Virus record (IMG/VR): IMGVR_UViG_3300034072_000997
Span: 1-46,503 of that record
Length of the DNA stretch: 46,503 nucleotides
DNA from: a virus
Strand: one strand, 5' to 3'
Under the pieces are notes generated by a model. It ran no database searches. It was not told the DNA's origin and was given only the letters and a program-made list of their open reading frames with translations. The translations under genes were made by a program, and so were the position numbers. Of the stretch, positions 9,061-17,858 are shown piece after piece (within the stretch, counting starts at the first letter, position 1; each line of letters begins with the position of its first letter).

Positions 9061-11886
9061 TTAGATTGTTGGTTCTGGTGGTGTGGCGTCTTCTCCAGGA
9101 GGAGTCTCACCTGGGTCTTCACCTCCAGCCTCACCTTCTTTAGCGGGAGCATCCAGACTCATGTCCATGTCTCCTAGACCGAAGTCATCGCCTCCGCCAC
9201 CGGAAGAACTACCACCTCCGGAATCACCTCCCCAGCCTCCGCCACCTGCGGCAGCATCGTTACCTAGGTTCAGTGTCTCCGAGTCTTTACGGACGCTCTC
9301 TTCAATAGGAGCCAGTGCCTTAGCAAAGCTCATGACGTTGACAGCCAGTCCAGACAGATAGTCTTCAGTGATTTGCAGCAGATCGAACATGGGTCGACCT
9401 TCTTCATCCACTTGACAGATCTCAAACAGCTCAGGCAGGATGTTATTGTCCGCCATGTACTTACGTTTGATAGCCGCAGCAATGACTGGTTGCATAGCTG
9501 TGATCTTACCGGCCAACTCAGGAGCAATATCAGGAGAGATAATAGCATCCGAGATGAAGTTGTTCAGTGCATTGTCCACAAAGTCATTGAACTCTTGGAA
9601 GCGCTCACGTTGGTTTTCCAGCGTAGTTGCATCAGGAGCAGGCAGACTCACTGTGATTGAAGTCACAATAGTCTCCACCAGGTCAATGGCGAAACGCATC
9701 GGATCATGTTCGAACGCAGTCTTTTGCTCATCAGGCAACTTGCTAGTGATCTCACCCCACTTGGACTTCACCACACCAACGATATCATTGAGCATGATAC
9801 CATCAGACAGGATCAGACGGTGATGGTCTTCAGTCATCAAACCAGAGGCTACCTTTTGGTGCTCCAGGATGGTTTGTGTGAACATGATGTTGCGAGAAGC
9901 CACAGCAATAGCGAACTCAGGATCGTAGGTCGAGTCCATCAGCTCAGGAGGAATGCCGAAGCCCATGTAGATCTGACGACCCAGACCATCGTAGAACTCC
10001 TTGTCAGGCAATGGGTTCTCATGATGAATCTTCTCGAAATCAAAGCCTGTATCAGGGATGCGTGGGTGGTTTTCAAACGACCACACAAAGCCAGCACGAT
10101 GCACCCAGTCCATCAAGTCATTGATAGCCAAGGTGGACAAAGGGTATTGCGGTTGACGCGTCTTAGTGATCGCATCAGCTGCTTCTTCCCATGCCTTCTC
10201 CCAATCCGCATCATCGTCATCGAACTTCATTGTGATCTTGGTCAGAGGAATCGAGTTCCGCATCTCACCAGTCATACGAGTCAGCAACAGACCTGCGCGG
10301 AAAGCGATCAGCATCTTGTTGGCATCCAGCAAAGACTTACCCATGCCGTTAGAATGGAAGTCAAATGCGAAATACGTGATCATTTCAGCAGGCACAAACA
10401 CCAGACGAGTACGCATAGAGCACAGTGTACGGCTGAGCATCAATGTGTACAGGTCAGCGGTATCGGCGATCTCAGCGCCTCCTGGATAAGCACCAGCCAT
10501 CAGACGCGGCAGGATGTTATCCTCCACTAACTGTTCAAAGATCTTGGACAGCTCACGGAACTTGGTAACTTGCTGGCCACCGGTCAGGTTACGTGCTGCC
10601 TTAGAGATGATCATCGAACCCATGGCATCCTTGCCAGTAGAGTTAGAGCCATTGAGGCTATTGAACATCGCACGACCACGAGCAATAGTTTGATCCGCTG
10701 CTTCCAGAGAGATGGGGTGACCATTTTCTCCGATCATGATCAGATAACCCAGCTTGCGGCGTGGATCACCAGGAACGTGAATTGGGATCACTGCCTCAGG
10801 AGGCAGAGACAACACCAATGGACGCCCCACAGAGCGGCGCTTGAGGGAATCCCGGCCAGGAATCTGCAAGTGAGTCACCATGTTGTTTGGTGCGCCCTTG
10901 TAGACTGCGTTGCGGAACTCATTGGGTTGGAGCTTAGCGTGCTTGGACTTGGGTTCAGGTTTGATGAATGATTCGTTCGTGGAGGAACCAGTCGCGAAAC
11001 TCATATCACCGAAGTCGATCTCAGGTCGCCCAGCCAGTTTCTGACGCTCACTAGCAGCGATCACTTCCAGATAAGAAGGCAGCTTTAATGCTTCGAAGTT
11101 GTCAGTGATGCTTATAGATTCCAGCACCACAGATGCGATCTTTTTATCACCTTCTTCAATGGGTTTGTCCAGCTCAATGATGAATGCTTCGTCGGAAGAC
11201 TCAGACCCATTGATGTTACGAGCCTTGGCGTATGACTCCATGGTCACGAAGCCAGGACCAGATACCTCGGACGAACGAGGATGAGGTCCAAAGTAACCCT
11301 TGCGCTTGAGTGTCTTTTTATCCTTGTCGTACAGAGTACTCAGACTCTCCATGGTCAGTGTCTCACCGCTGTTGATGATACGGTCCACAGCAGCTTCTGG
11401 GAGCACCAGGCGAGGATGAGAGCCCTTGGTGAACAAGGCGTCCTTGAAGATGGAGTACAGACTGTCTCCGTAGTCATAGACACGTTCCATGTCTTTCTTG
11501 ACTTGCTCCAAGATAGCAGACTTTGCACTGGGAGGAATCCAATCGAGGTCGATGTTATAGATCAACTCCCGCTTGGTCATATCTTTTGGCGATAAGATCG
11601 AGCTAACCAGTACCCGCGATGCCCACTCAATTTCGGGCATCAGGTTAATGGCGTTCTCATTATCAATGGTCCGAAGCTGCTGCTCTTGACTGATAGTCAT
11701 CATGTCAGATTGACTGACAGAACCTGTCAAGAGAGAGGGAGCGTTCTTATTGTGATGCTGCGCGTTACCGTCGCGCAACTTACTGACCAAAGCAGCGGTA
11801 AGAGTGCGCGAACCGACGACGTCATACGCCTGCGCCCTTTGGGCTGCGGGTGTAAGTCCTGTATTTGGCAAATTACTAGCGGCCAT
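9061..11886 (-). CDS. Portal protein (probable)
   Basis: A 941-residue protein taken to be the head portal, the ring through which DNA enters and leaves the capsid. The best evidence is the segment reading GLGRQIYMGFGIPPELMD around residues 635-655, the GIPPE-type element typical of portal proteins, followed by a helical region (FTQTILEHQKV). A long helical C-terminal half follows, then a glycine-rich and acidic tail (GGGGWGGDSGGG and later Asp/Glu/Pro). The frame is open for 50 codons further upstream, but ATG at 11886 is chosen: it has AGAGAGAAA upstream and avoids overlapping the divergent gene. It is larger than T4 gp20, as in jumbo phages. Only 25 bases separate its start from the rightward gene at 11912. 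Confidence 0.72.
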   Translation of the reverse strand: MAASNLPNTGLTPAAQRAQAYDVVGSRTLTAALVSKLRDGNAQHHNKNAPSLLTGSVSQSDMMTISQEQQLRTIDNENAINLMPEIEWASRVLVSSILSPKDMTKRELIYNIDLDWIPPSAKSAILEQVKKDMERVYDYGDSLYSIFKDALFTKGSHPRLVLPEAAVDRIINSGETLTMESLSTLYDKDKKTLKRKGYFGPHPRSSEVSGPGFVTMESYAKARNINGSESSDEAFIIELDKPIEEGDKKIASVVLESISITDNFEALKLPSYLEVIAASERQKLAGRPEIDFGDMSFATGSSTNESFIKPEPKSKHAKLQPNEFRNAVYKGAPNNMVTHLQIPGRDSLKRRSVGRPLVLSLPPEAVIPIHVPGDPRRKLGYLIMIGENGHPISLEAADQTIARGRAMFNSLNGSNSTGKDAMGSMIISKAARNLTGGQQVTKFRELSKIFEQLVEDNILPRLMAGAYPGGAEIADTADLYTLMLSRTLCSMRTRLVFVPAEMITYFAFDFHSNGMGKSLLDANKMLIAFRAGLLLTRMTGEMRNSIPLTKITMKFDDDDADWEKAWEEAADAITKTRQPQYPLSTLAINDLMDWVHRAGFVWSFENHPRIPDTGFDFEKIHHENPLPDKEFYDGLGRQIYMGFGIPPELMDSTYDPEFAIAVASRNIMFTQTILEHQKVASGLMTEDHHRLILSDGIMLNDIVGVVKSKWGEITSKLPDEQKTAFEHDPMRFAIDLVETIVTSITVSLPAPDATTLENQRERFQEFNDFVDNALNNFISDAIISPDIAPELAGKITAMQPVIAAAIKRKYMADNNILPELFEICQVDEEGRPMFDLLQITEDYLSGLAVNVMSFAKALAPIEESVRKDSETLNLGNDAAAGGGGWGGDSGGGSSSGGGGDDFGLGDMDMSLDAPAKEGEAGGEDPGETPPGEDATPPEPTI

Positions 11887-11911
11887 TTGTTTCTCTCTAA
11901 AGGTAATAAAA

Positions 11912-14122
11912 GTGGTAACTGAAAACACAACAAGTGCTGTGCAGCAATACATCAACGACACCATCATGCTGGCTCGGTCTTTGTCTATCAAATCCGAGAT
12001 TGCGGCAACGCGCTTGAATGAATGGGTCGTCAACAAGTATGGTGAAGGTTCGGTTGATAAGAATCAACCACGCACCTGGAAGTACTATCTCAACATTTGC
12101 GGCCAATATCACTTCTCTGACCGAATGATGAAGGTCATATCATTGGACACACAAGAAGAGATTGATTTCACTCCTGAGAATATGCGCATCCATACCGCCA
12201 CAGCCGAGGCGTACAAGTATGGAACACGTTATTACTTCTCTTTGGTGCGTCGTTTTCCTGATCAAGAGTTCCTGATTCTGGCAGTCACTAATCCAGCCGA
12301 CATGGATGTGGCTGTCAATGCCGAGGACGGTACGATTTTGGCTTATTACCAAAACTACGTAGAGCCTCAGGAATCAACACTGATTTACGAACTAGAACAA
12401 TATATTAAAGCTTATATTGCTCGTTACACAGTCGTTGGCTTTAATAACATCTGGAAGAATTATCCTGTACTGAATCTCGCAACGATGTACAGCTCGCTGC
12501 CCGCTCAGATCATGAACATCCGTCTGGGTGCAGTGAAGACCGAAAAGACACACAGCTTTCACATCGGACAGTATTTAGCTTCGCACCAGCGCCTAGATAA
12601 ATACATCCCTTATATGACGCTCAAGCAAAAGCTGTACCTATACCACAACATCGATCACATCGAGAAGTATGCAGGCTTTAATGAGACATTTGAGGAATTG
12701 ATTCAGTGGATCTTGACGGACCGCTTCATTCCTCTGTCGAGTTACAGTGTCAGACAGCTCCAGGAGTTCACTGATGACTTGTATCCTGAGATCAGAGCAC
12801 GTCGTGTCCCTATTAACCCGACTGTTAACTCTGGTTCTGCGGAATATCTTCCCATGCAGGCTCTTTATAACAAAGAATCTCGCTTGGAGCCAGGTAACGA
12901 GAAATATCTCCAGGACAATCTCTCAGCCATTACACATAAGCTGAGCACAGACGATTCCTCTGTTATCCAGACCAAGGACTTAGAGTCCTCGATGATCGAC
13001 TATACGGATGCAGTGCCTGATACTCTTCCTGAAGTGCTCTTGCGGCAGTGGATTTATATGTCCGGTTCTGGTCTGTATAATGTGGCTGTGAATTTCAATG
13101 ACCCAGAGACAGGCGATCCCATATCCCTGCTTTCGAAAGACGCATTGATCTATTATTGCTATGTCTACATGACAGCTATGGGCAAGGAGCCTGAATTTGT
13201 TCCCGATATCGTCAACGTCAAGTATCGACTGCATCCAAGACCACCTGTGTCTTTGTTGTACCGAGATGTACTCAAAGACCGCTTCCTGGATTTGAAGGAT
13301 ATCGCCAATGAGCTGGTTAGCGCTCAGCCCATTATCACCCAGTGCTTTTCTATTTCAGCGTTTTTCAAACTGAATTACAAGATCTATGAAGAGTGCCAAA
13401 AACAATGGAAGCTCAAAGCCAGTATTAATGATCCTCTCAAGCGCGGTATCGTCGCTAAGATGATCTCCAGACTCTTTGGGATCACCTGTCTACAGATGGC
13501 TCCTCCTAACACAAGCATGGGTGCCTGGTTGGAAGAGAAGGGATTATCTAAGTTCGAGGGAACCTATCAAGACGGCTTGAAGTATTGTCAGACCATTTTT
13601 GCTGCTGCTACTGGATACATTGTCGACGACACTAAGAGTCTTCGTAATATCCAAAAAGCGATGGTGGAGATGTTTACGCAATTGTCGAGCTACTCTATCC
13701 AGGTCATTCGTGAGATCAATGACTCCGCCGTGATACCTTTGAACTGGGCTGCTATTCGTATCGGGGTCGAAGGTCAAGACGGTAGTGATGATGTGAATAT
13801 CACCGCGCCAGTCAGAGTGCAAGATGTGGAACAAACCTCGATTGATGATGTCGTTATCGATGACAACGGAGACCATATCCTGGTCGATCGGGACATCTTC
13901 ATAGAGGACGTAATTCTTAGAGACCCGATCAGTGTGAAAGTTTGCCAAGGCGAAGGAAACTCCGTCTTTGATGTATCGATTCAGTTACCTCGTCTGACTG
14001 TATCCGATCCATTGAGCACCACTAATCAAAACCTGCCGTTTCAACCAATGGAATACTACGATGCGTTGACCCAAGAGCAACGACAGAGTATTGCCGATTA
14101 CTTCTTAACAAGGAATGCATAA
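11912..14122 (+). CDS. Probable virion structural protein, 736 residues
   Basis: The start is GTG 11912 with AAAGG eight bases upstream. The frame runs back to ATG 11804, but that would lie inside the portal gene on the other strand with no ribosome-binding site. The protein is rich in Tyr and Asp, largely alpha-helical to about residue 600, with a beta-rich and acidic end (about 610-690, many V, I and D). No signal or membrane segment is visible. I do not recognise the family. Its stop overlaps the next start (TAATG), so the two are coupled. Its position beside the portal gene and the lack of enzyme motifs suggest a structural (neck, tail or baseplate) role, by inference only. Confidence 0.8.
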   Translation: MVTENTTSAVQQYINDTIMLARSLSIKSEIAATRLNEWVVNKYGEGSVDKNQPRTWKYYLNICGQYHFSDRMMKVISLDTQEEIDFTPENMRIHTATAEAYKYGTRYYFSLVRRFPDQEFLILAVTNPADMDVAVNAEDGTILAYYQNYVEPQESTLIYELEQYIKAYIARYTVVGFNNIWKNYPVLNLATMYSSLPAQIMNIRLGAVKTEKTHSFHIGQYLASHQRLDKYIPYMTLKQKLYLYHNIDHIEKYAGFNETFEELIQWILTDRFIPLSSYSVRQLQEFTDDLYPEIRARRVPINPTVNSGSAEYLPMQALYNKESRLEPGNEKYLQDNLSAITHKLSTDDSSVIQTKDLESSMIDYTDAVPDTLPEVLLRQWIYMSGSGLYNVAVNFNDPETGDPISLLSKDALIYYCYVYMTAMGKEPEFVPDIVNVKYRLHPRPPVSLLYRDVLKDRFLDLKDIANELVSAQPIITQCFSISAFFKLNYKIYEECQKQWKLKASINDPLKRGIVAKMISRLFGITCLQMAPPNTSMGAWLEEKGLSKFEGTYQDGLKYCQTIFAAATGYIVDDTKSLRNIQKAMVEMFTQLSSYSIQVIREINDSAVIPLNWAAIRIGVEGQDGSDDVNITAPVRVQDVEQTSIDDVVIDDNGDHILVDRDIFIEDVILRDPISVKVCQGEGNSVFDVSIQLPRLTVSDPLSTTNQNLPFQPMEYYDALTQEQRQSIADYFLTRNA

Positions 14123-14997
14123 TGGATAAGTCCGTACGTACAGCGATTGGAGCTAAACTCCAAACTGCACAAAAACTCAAACTCCCCTACACGTTCGAGC
14201 CCAATTCGGTAATGAATGCTCAGCTGAATATTCTTCCCAATGAAGTACCGGCTGAGACTCCCTGGTGTCAATACGTAGCTATCGGTATCGGCGGTATGGC
14301 AGTCCAGCTCTTGGACAACAATCGCCGAGTGGAGTTCCAACCCATTCCCCATGACCCTCGTCACACTGGCATGTACGAACAGATCCCATTTGTCGTGCGA
14401 CCTGTGACTGCCGACTTGGAAGTGGCTGAACGAGCACGGTTTCGCTTGCGGCGCCTGCGTGAAATCAACGGCATCTTGTATGCTGAGTATTTCCTGCGCA
14501 AGATGGACTTCACTGACACTGTGGTGAATCTGGAATACCGACAGATCATTGATGGCCAGGTCAAATCGGATATCTGGCACCCCAGCGCCGACGACCAGTA
14601 TCCAGTTGCTCCTCGTGTCAATCCCGGTCAAGTTCTAGTTACCGGTGACGACTACGTAGCCTCTTCGGCAAAGAACACTTTCCGTTTCTCTAGCTGGGAT
14701 ATGCAAGAGCTACTGAACGTAGGTCGTGTGCTATTCCAATCGGAAGCTGCGATCACTTTGACAGAACTGGCAGTGTGCTCCGGTGTGGACTTTCAGACAC
14801 GTTATGACTTCAATGGTCTGAGTCTGCCATTTACTGAAAGTATCGGCACTCAGATCACTGACTTCGTCTCTACGCTGATTCCTGTACAGTTCCAGCAGTC
14901 TGGCGCAACAGTGAATCTGGATATCGGCAGCACTGAGCCTTTGCTGGCTATCAAGAACGCAACGAGTGCCAATCGTAGCAGTCTGACCCAAGGCTAA
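14122..14997 (+). CDS. Probable virion structural protein, 291 residues
   Basis: Begins at ATG 14122 inside the stop of the previous gene (TAATG), so it is translationally coupled. The 291-residue product is soluble and beta-rich, with no membrane segment or recognised catalytic motif; a notable segment is the Arg-rich helix RARFRLRRLREI (about residues 94-105). A strong hairpin follows, so it ends the two-gene unit. Coupling to the 736-residue gene suggests the two products work in the same assembly. The specific function is unknown. Confidence 0.8.
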   Translation: MDKSVRTAIGAKLQTAQKLKLPYTFEPNSVMNAQLNILPNEVPAETPWCQYVAIGIGGMAVQLLDNNRRVEFQPIPHDPRHTGMYEQIPFVVRPVTADLEVAERARFRLRRLREINGILYAEYFLRKMDFTDTVVNLEYRQIIDGQVKSDIWHPSADDQYPVAPRVNPGQVLVTGDDYVASSAKNTFRFSSWDMQELLNVGRVLFQSEAAITLTELAVCSGVDFQTRYDFNGLSLPFTESIGTQITDFVSTLIPVQFQQSGATVNLDIGSTEPLLAIKNATSANRSSLTQG

Positions 14998-15023
14998 ACG
15001 CTTAAAAAAGCAAACATATGAAA

Positions 15024-15055
15024 CCTAGCAAGCTCCTTTTTTGGAGCTTGCTAGG
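15024..15055 (+). terminator. Hairpin terminator with all-T loop
   Basis: A 13-bp perfect stem (15024-15036 with 15043-15055) whose loop is TTTTTT. It separates the structural pair ending at 14997 from the resolvase and lysis operon starting at 15095. No T-run follows the stem directly. Confidence 0.65.
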
Positions 15056-15094
15056 AATTGTATGGTACAATTTATAAAAATGAGGTGTTAAGGT

Positions 15095-15691
15095 ATGCCG
15101 TTATACGTAGATGATAACTGGAAGACATTTAATATGCTCTGCATTGACCCAGGTAAACATCATCTTGGGGTATCGGTTCATGAACTGAACACACGCACTG
15201 GAGCATATGAAAATATTTCCATCCACAGCATCGCAGTGGATAAGACTTATGGTTCAAGAATCTTTGATCGAGAGTTTGTTTCTGGCACAGACATTAATCT
15301 AGGACGTATTCGCCACCATATTCAACAGCTGTGTTATGACTACGATGTCAAAGCACTGATGTATGAAGCGCCGTTCTATAATCGTTTCATGCCTGCTGCC
15401 TATGGCTCATTGTGCGAAGTAGTTTCTTGCATACGCCAAGCAGCTTTAGATGAAAAGCCCTATATCCTGATCGACTGCATGTCTCCGCAGAATGTCAAGA
15501 AAGGAATGGGAGCCGGTGGTACAAAGGGTAAGGAGATTATGTACGATAAAGTAACTGCTTGCGAAGAAATGATGAGTGTATTAAGATACCCAGTCTCCGC
15601 ATTGACAGAACACTGTATCGATTCACTTGCAATTGGATGGAATGCCAGAAAGACAATCCTGGCTCCTATGGAAGGATGGAAATTATGTTGA
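15095..15691 (+). CDS. RuvC-like Holliday junction resolvase
   Basis: A 198-residue RNase H-fold resolvase, which would cut branched DNA so that replicated phage DNA can be packaged. Acidic residues sit in the expected order: D18 in LCIDPGKHHLGVS, E91 in MYEAPFYN, and H173/D176 in EHCIDSLAIG, the H-x-x-D end motif. A Lys/Gly-rich segment before it (SPQNVKKGMGAGGTKGKE, about 130-147) matches the basic substrate-binding part of RuvC relatives. The length is close to RuvC. The last seven bases overlap the i-spanin start. It is the first gene of a rightward operon after the hairpin at 15024. The family is secure; cleavage specificity is unknown. Confidence 0.88.
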   Translation: MPLYVDDNWKTFNMLCIDPGKHHLGVSVHELNTRTGAYENISIHSIAVDKTYGSRIFDREFVSGTDINLGRIRHHIQQLCYDYDVKALMYEAPFYNRFMPAAYGSLCEVVSCIRQAALDEKPYILIDCMSPQNVKKGMGAGGTKGKEIMYDKVTACEEMMSVLRYPVSALTEHCIDSLAIGWNARKTILAPMEGWKLC

Positions 15692-16164
15692 CTTCATTGA
15701 GTCCTGTAGCTTTTCGAAATGATGAGCGTTTGAATATGCTCAAAGCTTTTGTCATTGGTTTCATTTTCATTGCTTTATTCAGTTTTTACGGCAATGTCAG
15801 TGAGACTATCTCTGGTTGGTTCGGTAACTCCAAGGCTGATCTCATCGAAAAGAACGTCACCCTGGACAAAGACAACAAGCAGTTGATCGAAATCAATAAA
15901 GAGATCGAACAAGACCGAAAAGTTGACAACGAGATAGCCAAAGAGCAGATCAAAGACATCATTGATTTACAGGAGACAAAAAAGAAGACCGCTGACCAGG
16001 TAGCTAAAAAGAAAAAGGCTACTCAGGTAAAGTCTGATACCATTCAAAGCTCTGATAAAACAGAAGCCGAGAAAGATGTAGAGCATGCTACGATGATCAT
16101 CGAAGATATCTGGGCGTCGCACTGCGAAGTATTTACTTGCGTACAAGGAAAGTCAAATGTTTAA
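15685..16164 (+). CDS. Inner-membrane spanin (Rz-like)
   Basis: A 159-residue protein with one N-terminal membrane helix (about 19-37, LKAFVIGFIFIALFSFYG) followed by a long, highly charged Lys/Glu/Asp helix of about 100 residues, the i-spanin design. With the outer-membrane spanin it would link and fuse the two membranes in the last step of Gram-negative lysis. The frame extends upstream, but ATG 15685 is preferred because GGATGGAAATT precedes it and the TM is then N-terminal. It overlaps the resolvase end by 7 bases and the o-spanin start by 8. The overlap with a small lipoprotein gene is the strongest support. Two cysteines near the end could form a disulphide-linked dimer. Confidence 0.82.
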   Translation: MLTSLSPVAFRNDERLNMLKAFVIGFIFIALFSFYGNVSETISGWFGNSKADLIEKNVTLDKDNKQLIEINKEIEQDRKVDNEIAKEQIKDIIDLQETKKKTADQVAKKKKATQVKSDTIQSSDKTEAEKDVEHATMIIEDIWASHCEVFTCVQGKSNV

Positions 16165-16468
16165 ATTCATCACCGTGATTTTTGTCTCTTTGTTTCTGGT
16201 AGCTTGTGGAACTACGGCTCCCATCGTGGCCAAGACAAAGAAAGAAGCTGTCGTTGTGCCTGATAGCTTCTTCAAAGAGCCAGATGCCCCGACTCCTCCT
16301 GACCGTGAGGCTTACATCAAAGCCAATCCGAAAGAGCGAGAGACAATGCTAGCTCAATATATCCAAAGCCTACACGGAGTGATCAAAGACTACAAGGACA
16401 CACTCAAGAGTGTCTATGACTCCATGAAGACTTCGGAGAAACTCATCAACGAAGGAACAAAGCCATGA
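16157..16468 (+). CDS. Outer-membrane spanin lipoprotein (Rz1-like)
   Basis: A 103-residue lipoprotein. The signal sequence MFKFITVIFVSLFLVAC ends in lipobox LVAC with the lipidated cysteine at C17. The mature part starts GTTAP, contains a proline-rich patch (PDAPTPPD, about 43-50) and a charged helix, all typical of Rz1-type o-spanins. AAGGAAAGTCAA gives a good ribosome-binding site. It overlaps the i-spanin gene by 8 bases, an overlapping Rz/Rz1 layout rather than fully embedded. Its stop overlaps the next start (ATGA). The neighbourhood has no endolysin or holin, so these must lie elsewhere in the genome. Confidence 0.85.
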   Translation: MFKFITVIFVSLFLVACGTTAPIVAKTKKEAVVVPDSFFKEPDAPTPPDREAYIKANPKERETMLAQYIQSLHGVIKDYKDTLKSVYDSMKTSEKLINEGTKP

Positions 16469-17304
16469 GTGTGACTAAAGAAGAAACCGAAATCACCTTG
16501 TATGCCAAACTCGATGATCCTGAATCTCTCAAGGAAGCAGAGAACATCGAAGATCATGTCCAGTTGGAGGTGATCGTTGCAACAGGCGCCAAGACTCGTG
16601 TTCGTAAGATCGTCCCAGTCAAGGGACAAGACGCAGAAACTGGTGAACGGTTCGAGTACACCATCAAGCAAAAGCTGCCCGACGACGCAGGTGTTCCTTC
16701 CTCTTTGGAAACCACTCAAGATGTGGACCGTAACTTCTATGTGAACTTCGCAGGTATTGCTCATCGGGCTATCGTCAAGCGCCGCTATTCGTTCCAGGGA
16801 GCTGCTCCCAAGATGAATGAAGAACTAAACTTGGCTTTGCCAGCAGTCAAGTACGAGGTGGATCAGTTCATCAATCCCAATACCAAGAAACCTTCCGAGT
16901 GGATCAAGATTGATATTGAGATTGACGAAGTGCTCAAAGCACTGCGTGAGCAAAACATCGACACCACTGGCCTGAAGCAAAGATTCAATCTTTCCAACCT
17001 TCCATTCATCGCAGCTGATATGTTCTCTCCCATGAACATGGATGAGCAGCAAAAGAAGTTGCTTGGCGACCTTTGGGAAAAAGAGTTTGCACAAGTTCTC
17101 GCCCCTGAAGTCCTGGTCAAACCCAAGGAGGATCAAGGTATCCAGCAACCACTCAATAATCCGCAGGCTGCCCAAGCGACTGAACAAGTCTCTAAGCAGG
17201 AAGATCAACAACCCAATGATCCGGCTCGCGGCGACACATGGAGCGAAGGTGATAATCCCACCAGTGATGCCGGACTAGCACCCGAGGAAAGGAGTGATGG
17301 ATAA
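16465..17304 (+). CDS. CYTH-like (triphosphate tunnel fold) protein with disordered tail, tentative
   Basis: A 279-residue protein. The first ~165 residues have the strand order of CYTH proteins (class IV adenylate cyclases, thiamine and inorganic triphosphatases): EITLYAKLDDPESL near the N-terminus resembles the E-x-E-x-K strand, then RVRKI (about 46-50), EYTIKQKL (about 63-70), the basic strand VKRRYSF (about 102-108), KYEVDQF (about 127-133) and WIKIDIEID (about 144-152). The N-terminal signature is degenerate (Thr and Tyr at expected Glu and Lys positions), so it may be inactive. About 215-279 is Gln/Pro/Asp-rich and probably disordered. It is coupled to the o-spanin gene by ATGA. The fold call is by eye; structural prediction would settle it. 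Confidence 0.45.
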   Translation: MSVTKEETEITLYAKLDDPESLKEAENIEDHVQLEVIVATGAKTRVRKIVPVKGQDAETGERFEYTIKQKLPDDAGVPSSLETTQDVDRNFYVNFAGIAHRAIVKRRYSFQGAAPKMNEELNLALPAVKYEVDQFINPNTKKPSEWIKIDIEIDEVLKALREQNIDTTGLKQRFNLSNLPFIAADMFSPMNMDEQQKKLLGDLWEKEFAQVLAPEVLVKPKEDQGIQQPLNNPQAAQATEQVSKQEDQQPNDPARGDTWSEGDNPTSDAGLAPEERSDG

Positions 17305-17320
17305 GAGTCACTAACTCCCA

Positions 17321-17806
17321 ATGAGTCAACAAGAACCAACAATCAAGCTCAACGACTTGATGGCTAAGTTCTACAATATAGGAAAGCGTGACTATAGAGG
17401 CAAAGTCTATGACAACGTGATGAGTATTTTTGACGAGCTTAGTCTTGAGGAACAAAAGCATTTTCTACGAGGGTGTCTGGGATTGTATATCGCAGCGTCT
17501 TCTTCGGTCATTCATGATCAAGAGCTTATCGACATTGGTAACATTGACGACATGCTTAGGGAGATCAGATACGCCAAAAGAGCCAGGGAGCCCTCGATGG
17601 AACAAGACACAGTCAAAGATGTGAAGAAACCAGAGCCTACCTCTGAGGCAGGACAGCTCACAGTTTTCAAAGCTGGGGCTATCGCCATCTTCTTCGTGGT
17701 ACTTATGCATTTGCTCTTGATCGCAAGCACGGACGATCCGGATGCGATTCAGACAGCTAAGGTGTATAAGAACATGTTCGACATCATTCAAGTTTTCGCT
17801 AAATGA
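17321..17806 (+). CDS. Unknown C-terminally anchored membrane protein
   Basis: A 161-residue protein with a soluble helical N-terminal part, a polar Lys/Pro/Glu linker (about 85-110) and one clear membrane helix at about 115-134 (GAIAIFFVVLMHLLLIAS), then a short charged tail. It is not recognised. No good ribosome-binding site lies close before ATG 17321, so translation may depend on the preceding gene, whose stop is 16 bases upstream. It is the last gene of the resolvase-spanin operon; a lysis role (such as a holin or antiholin) is conceivable from context, but a single C-terminal TM is weak evidence. Confidence 0.75.
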   Translation: MSQQEPTIKLNDLMAKFYNIGKRDYRGKVYDNVMSIFDELSLEEQKHFLRGCLGLYIAASSSVIHDQELIDIGNIDDMLREIRYAKRAREPSMEQDTVKDVKKPEPTSEAGQLTVFKAGAIAIFFVVLMHLLLIASTDDPDAIQTAKVYKNMFDIIQVFAK

Positions 17807-17819
17807 CGAAACAAACGAC

Positions 17820-17855
17820 TATAGACTCTGCTCCCACAAGGGAGCAGAGTCTATA
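17820..17855. terminator. Bidirectional hairpin between convergent genes
   Basis: A perfect 16-bp stem (17820-17835 with 17840-17855), loop ACAA, between the rightward gene ending at 17806 and the leftward gene ending at 17859. TCTTT follows on the plus side. Confidence 0.7.
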
Positions 17856-17858
17856 TCT

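Noticed and set aside
17290-17320. Short frame ATG to TAA (MDKSH) before the gene at 17321 as a leader peptide
   Set aside because: It lies across the stop of the previous gene, its SD is too close (about two bases), and there is no attenuator-like structure.
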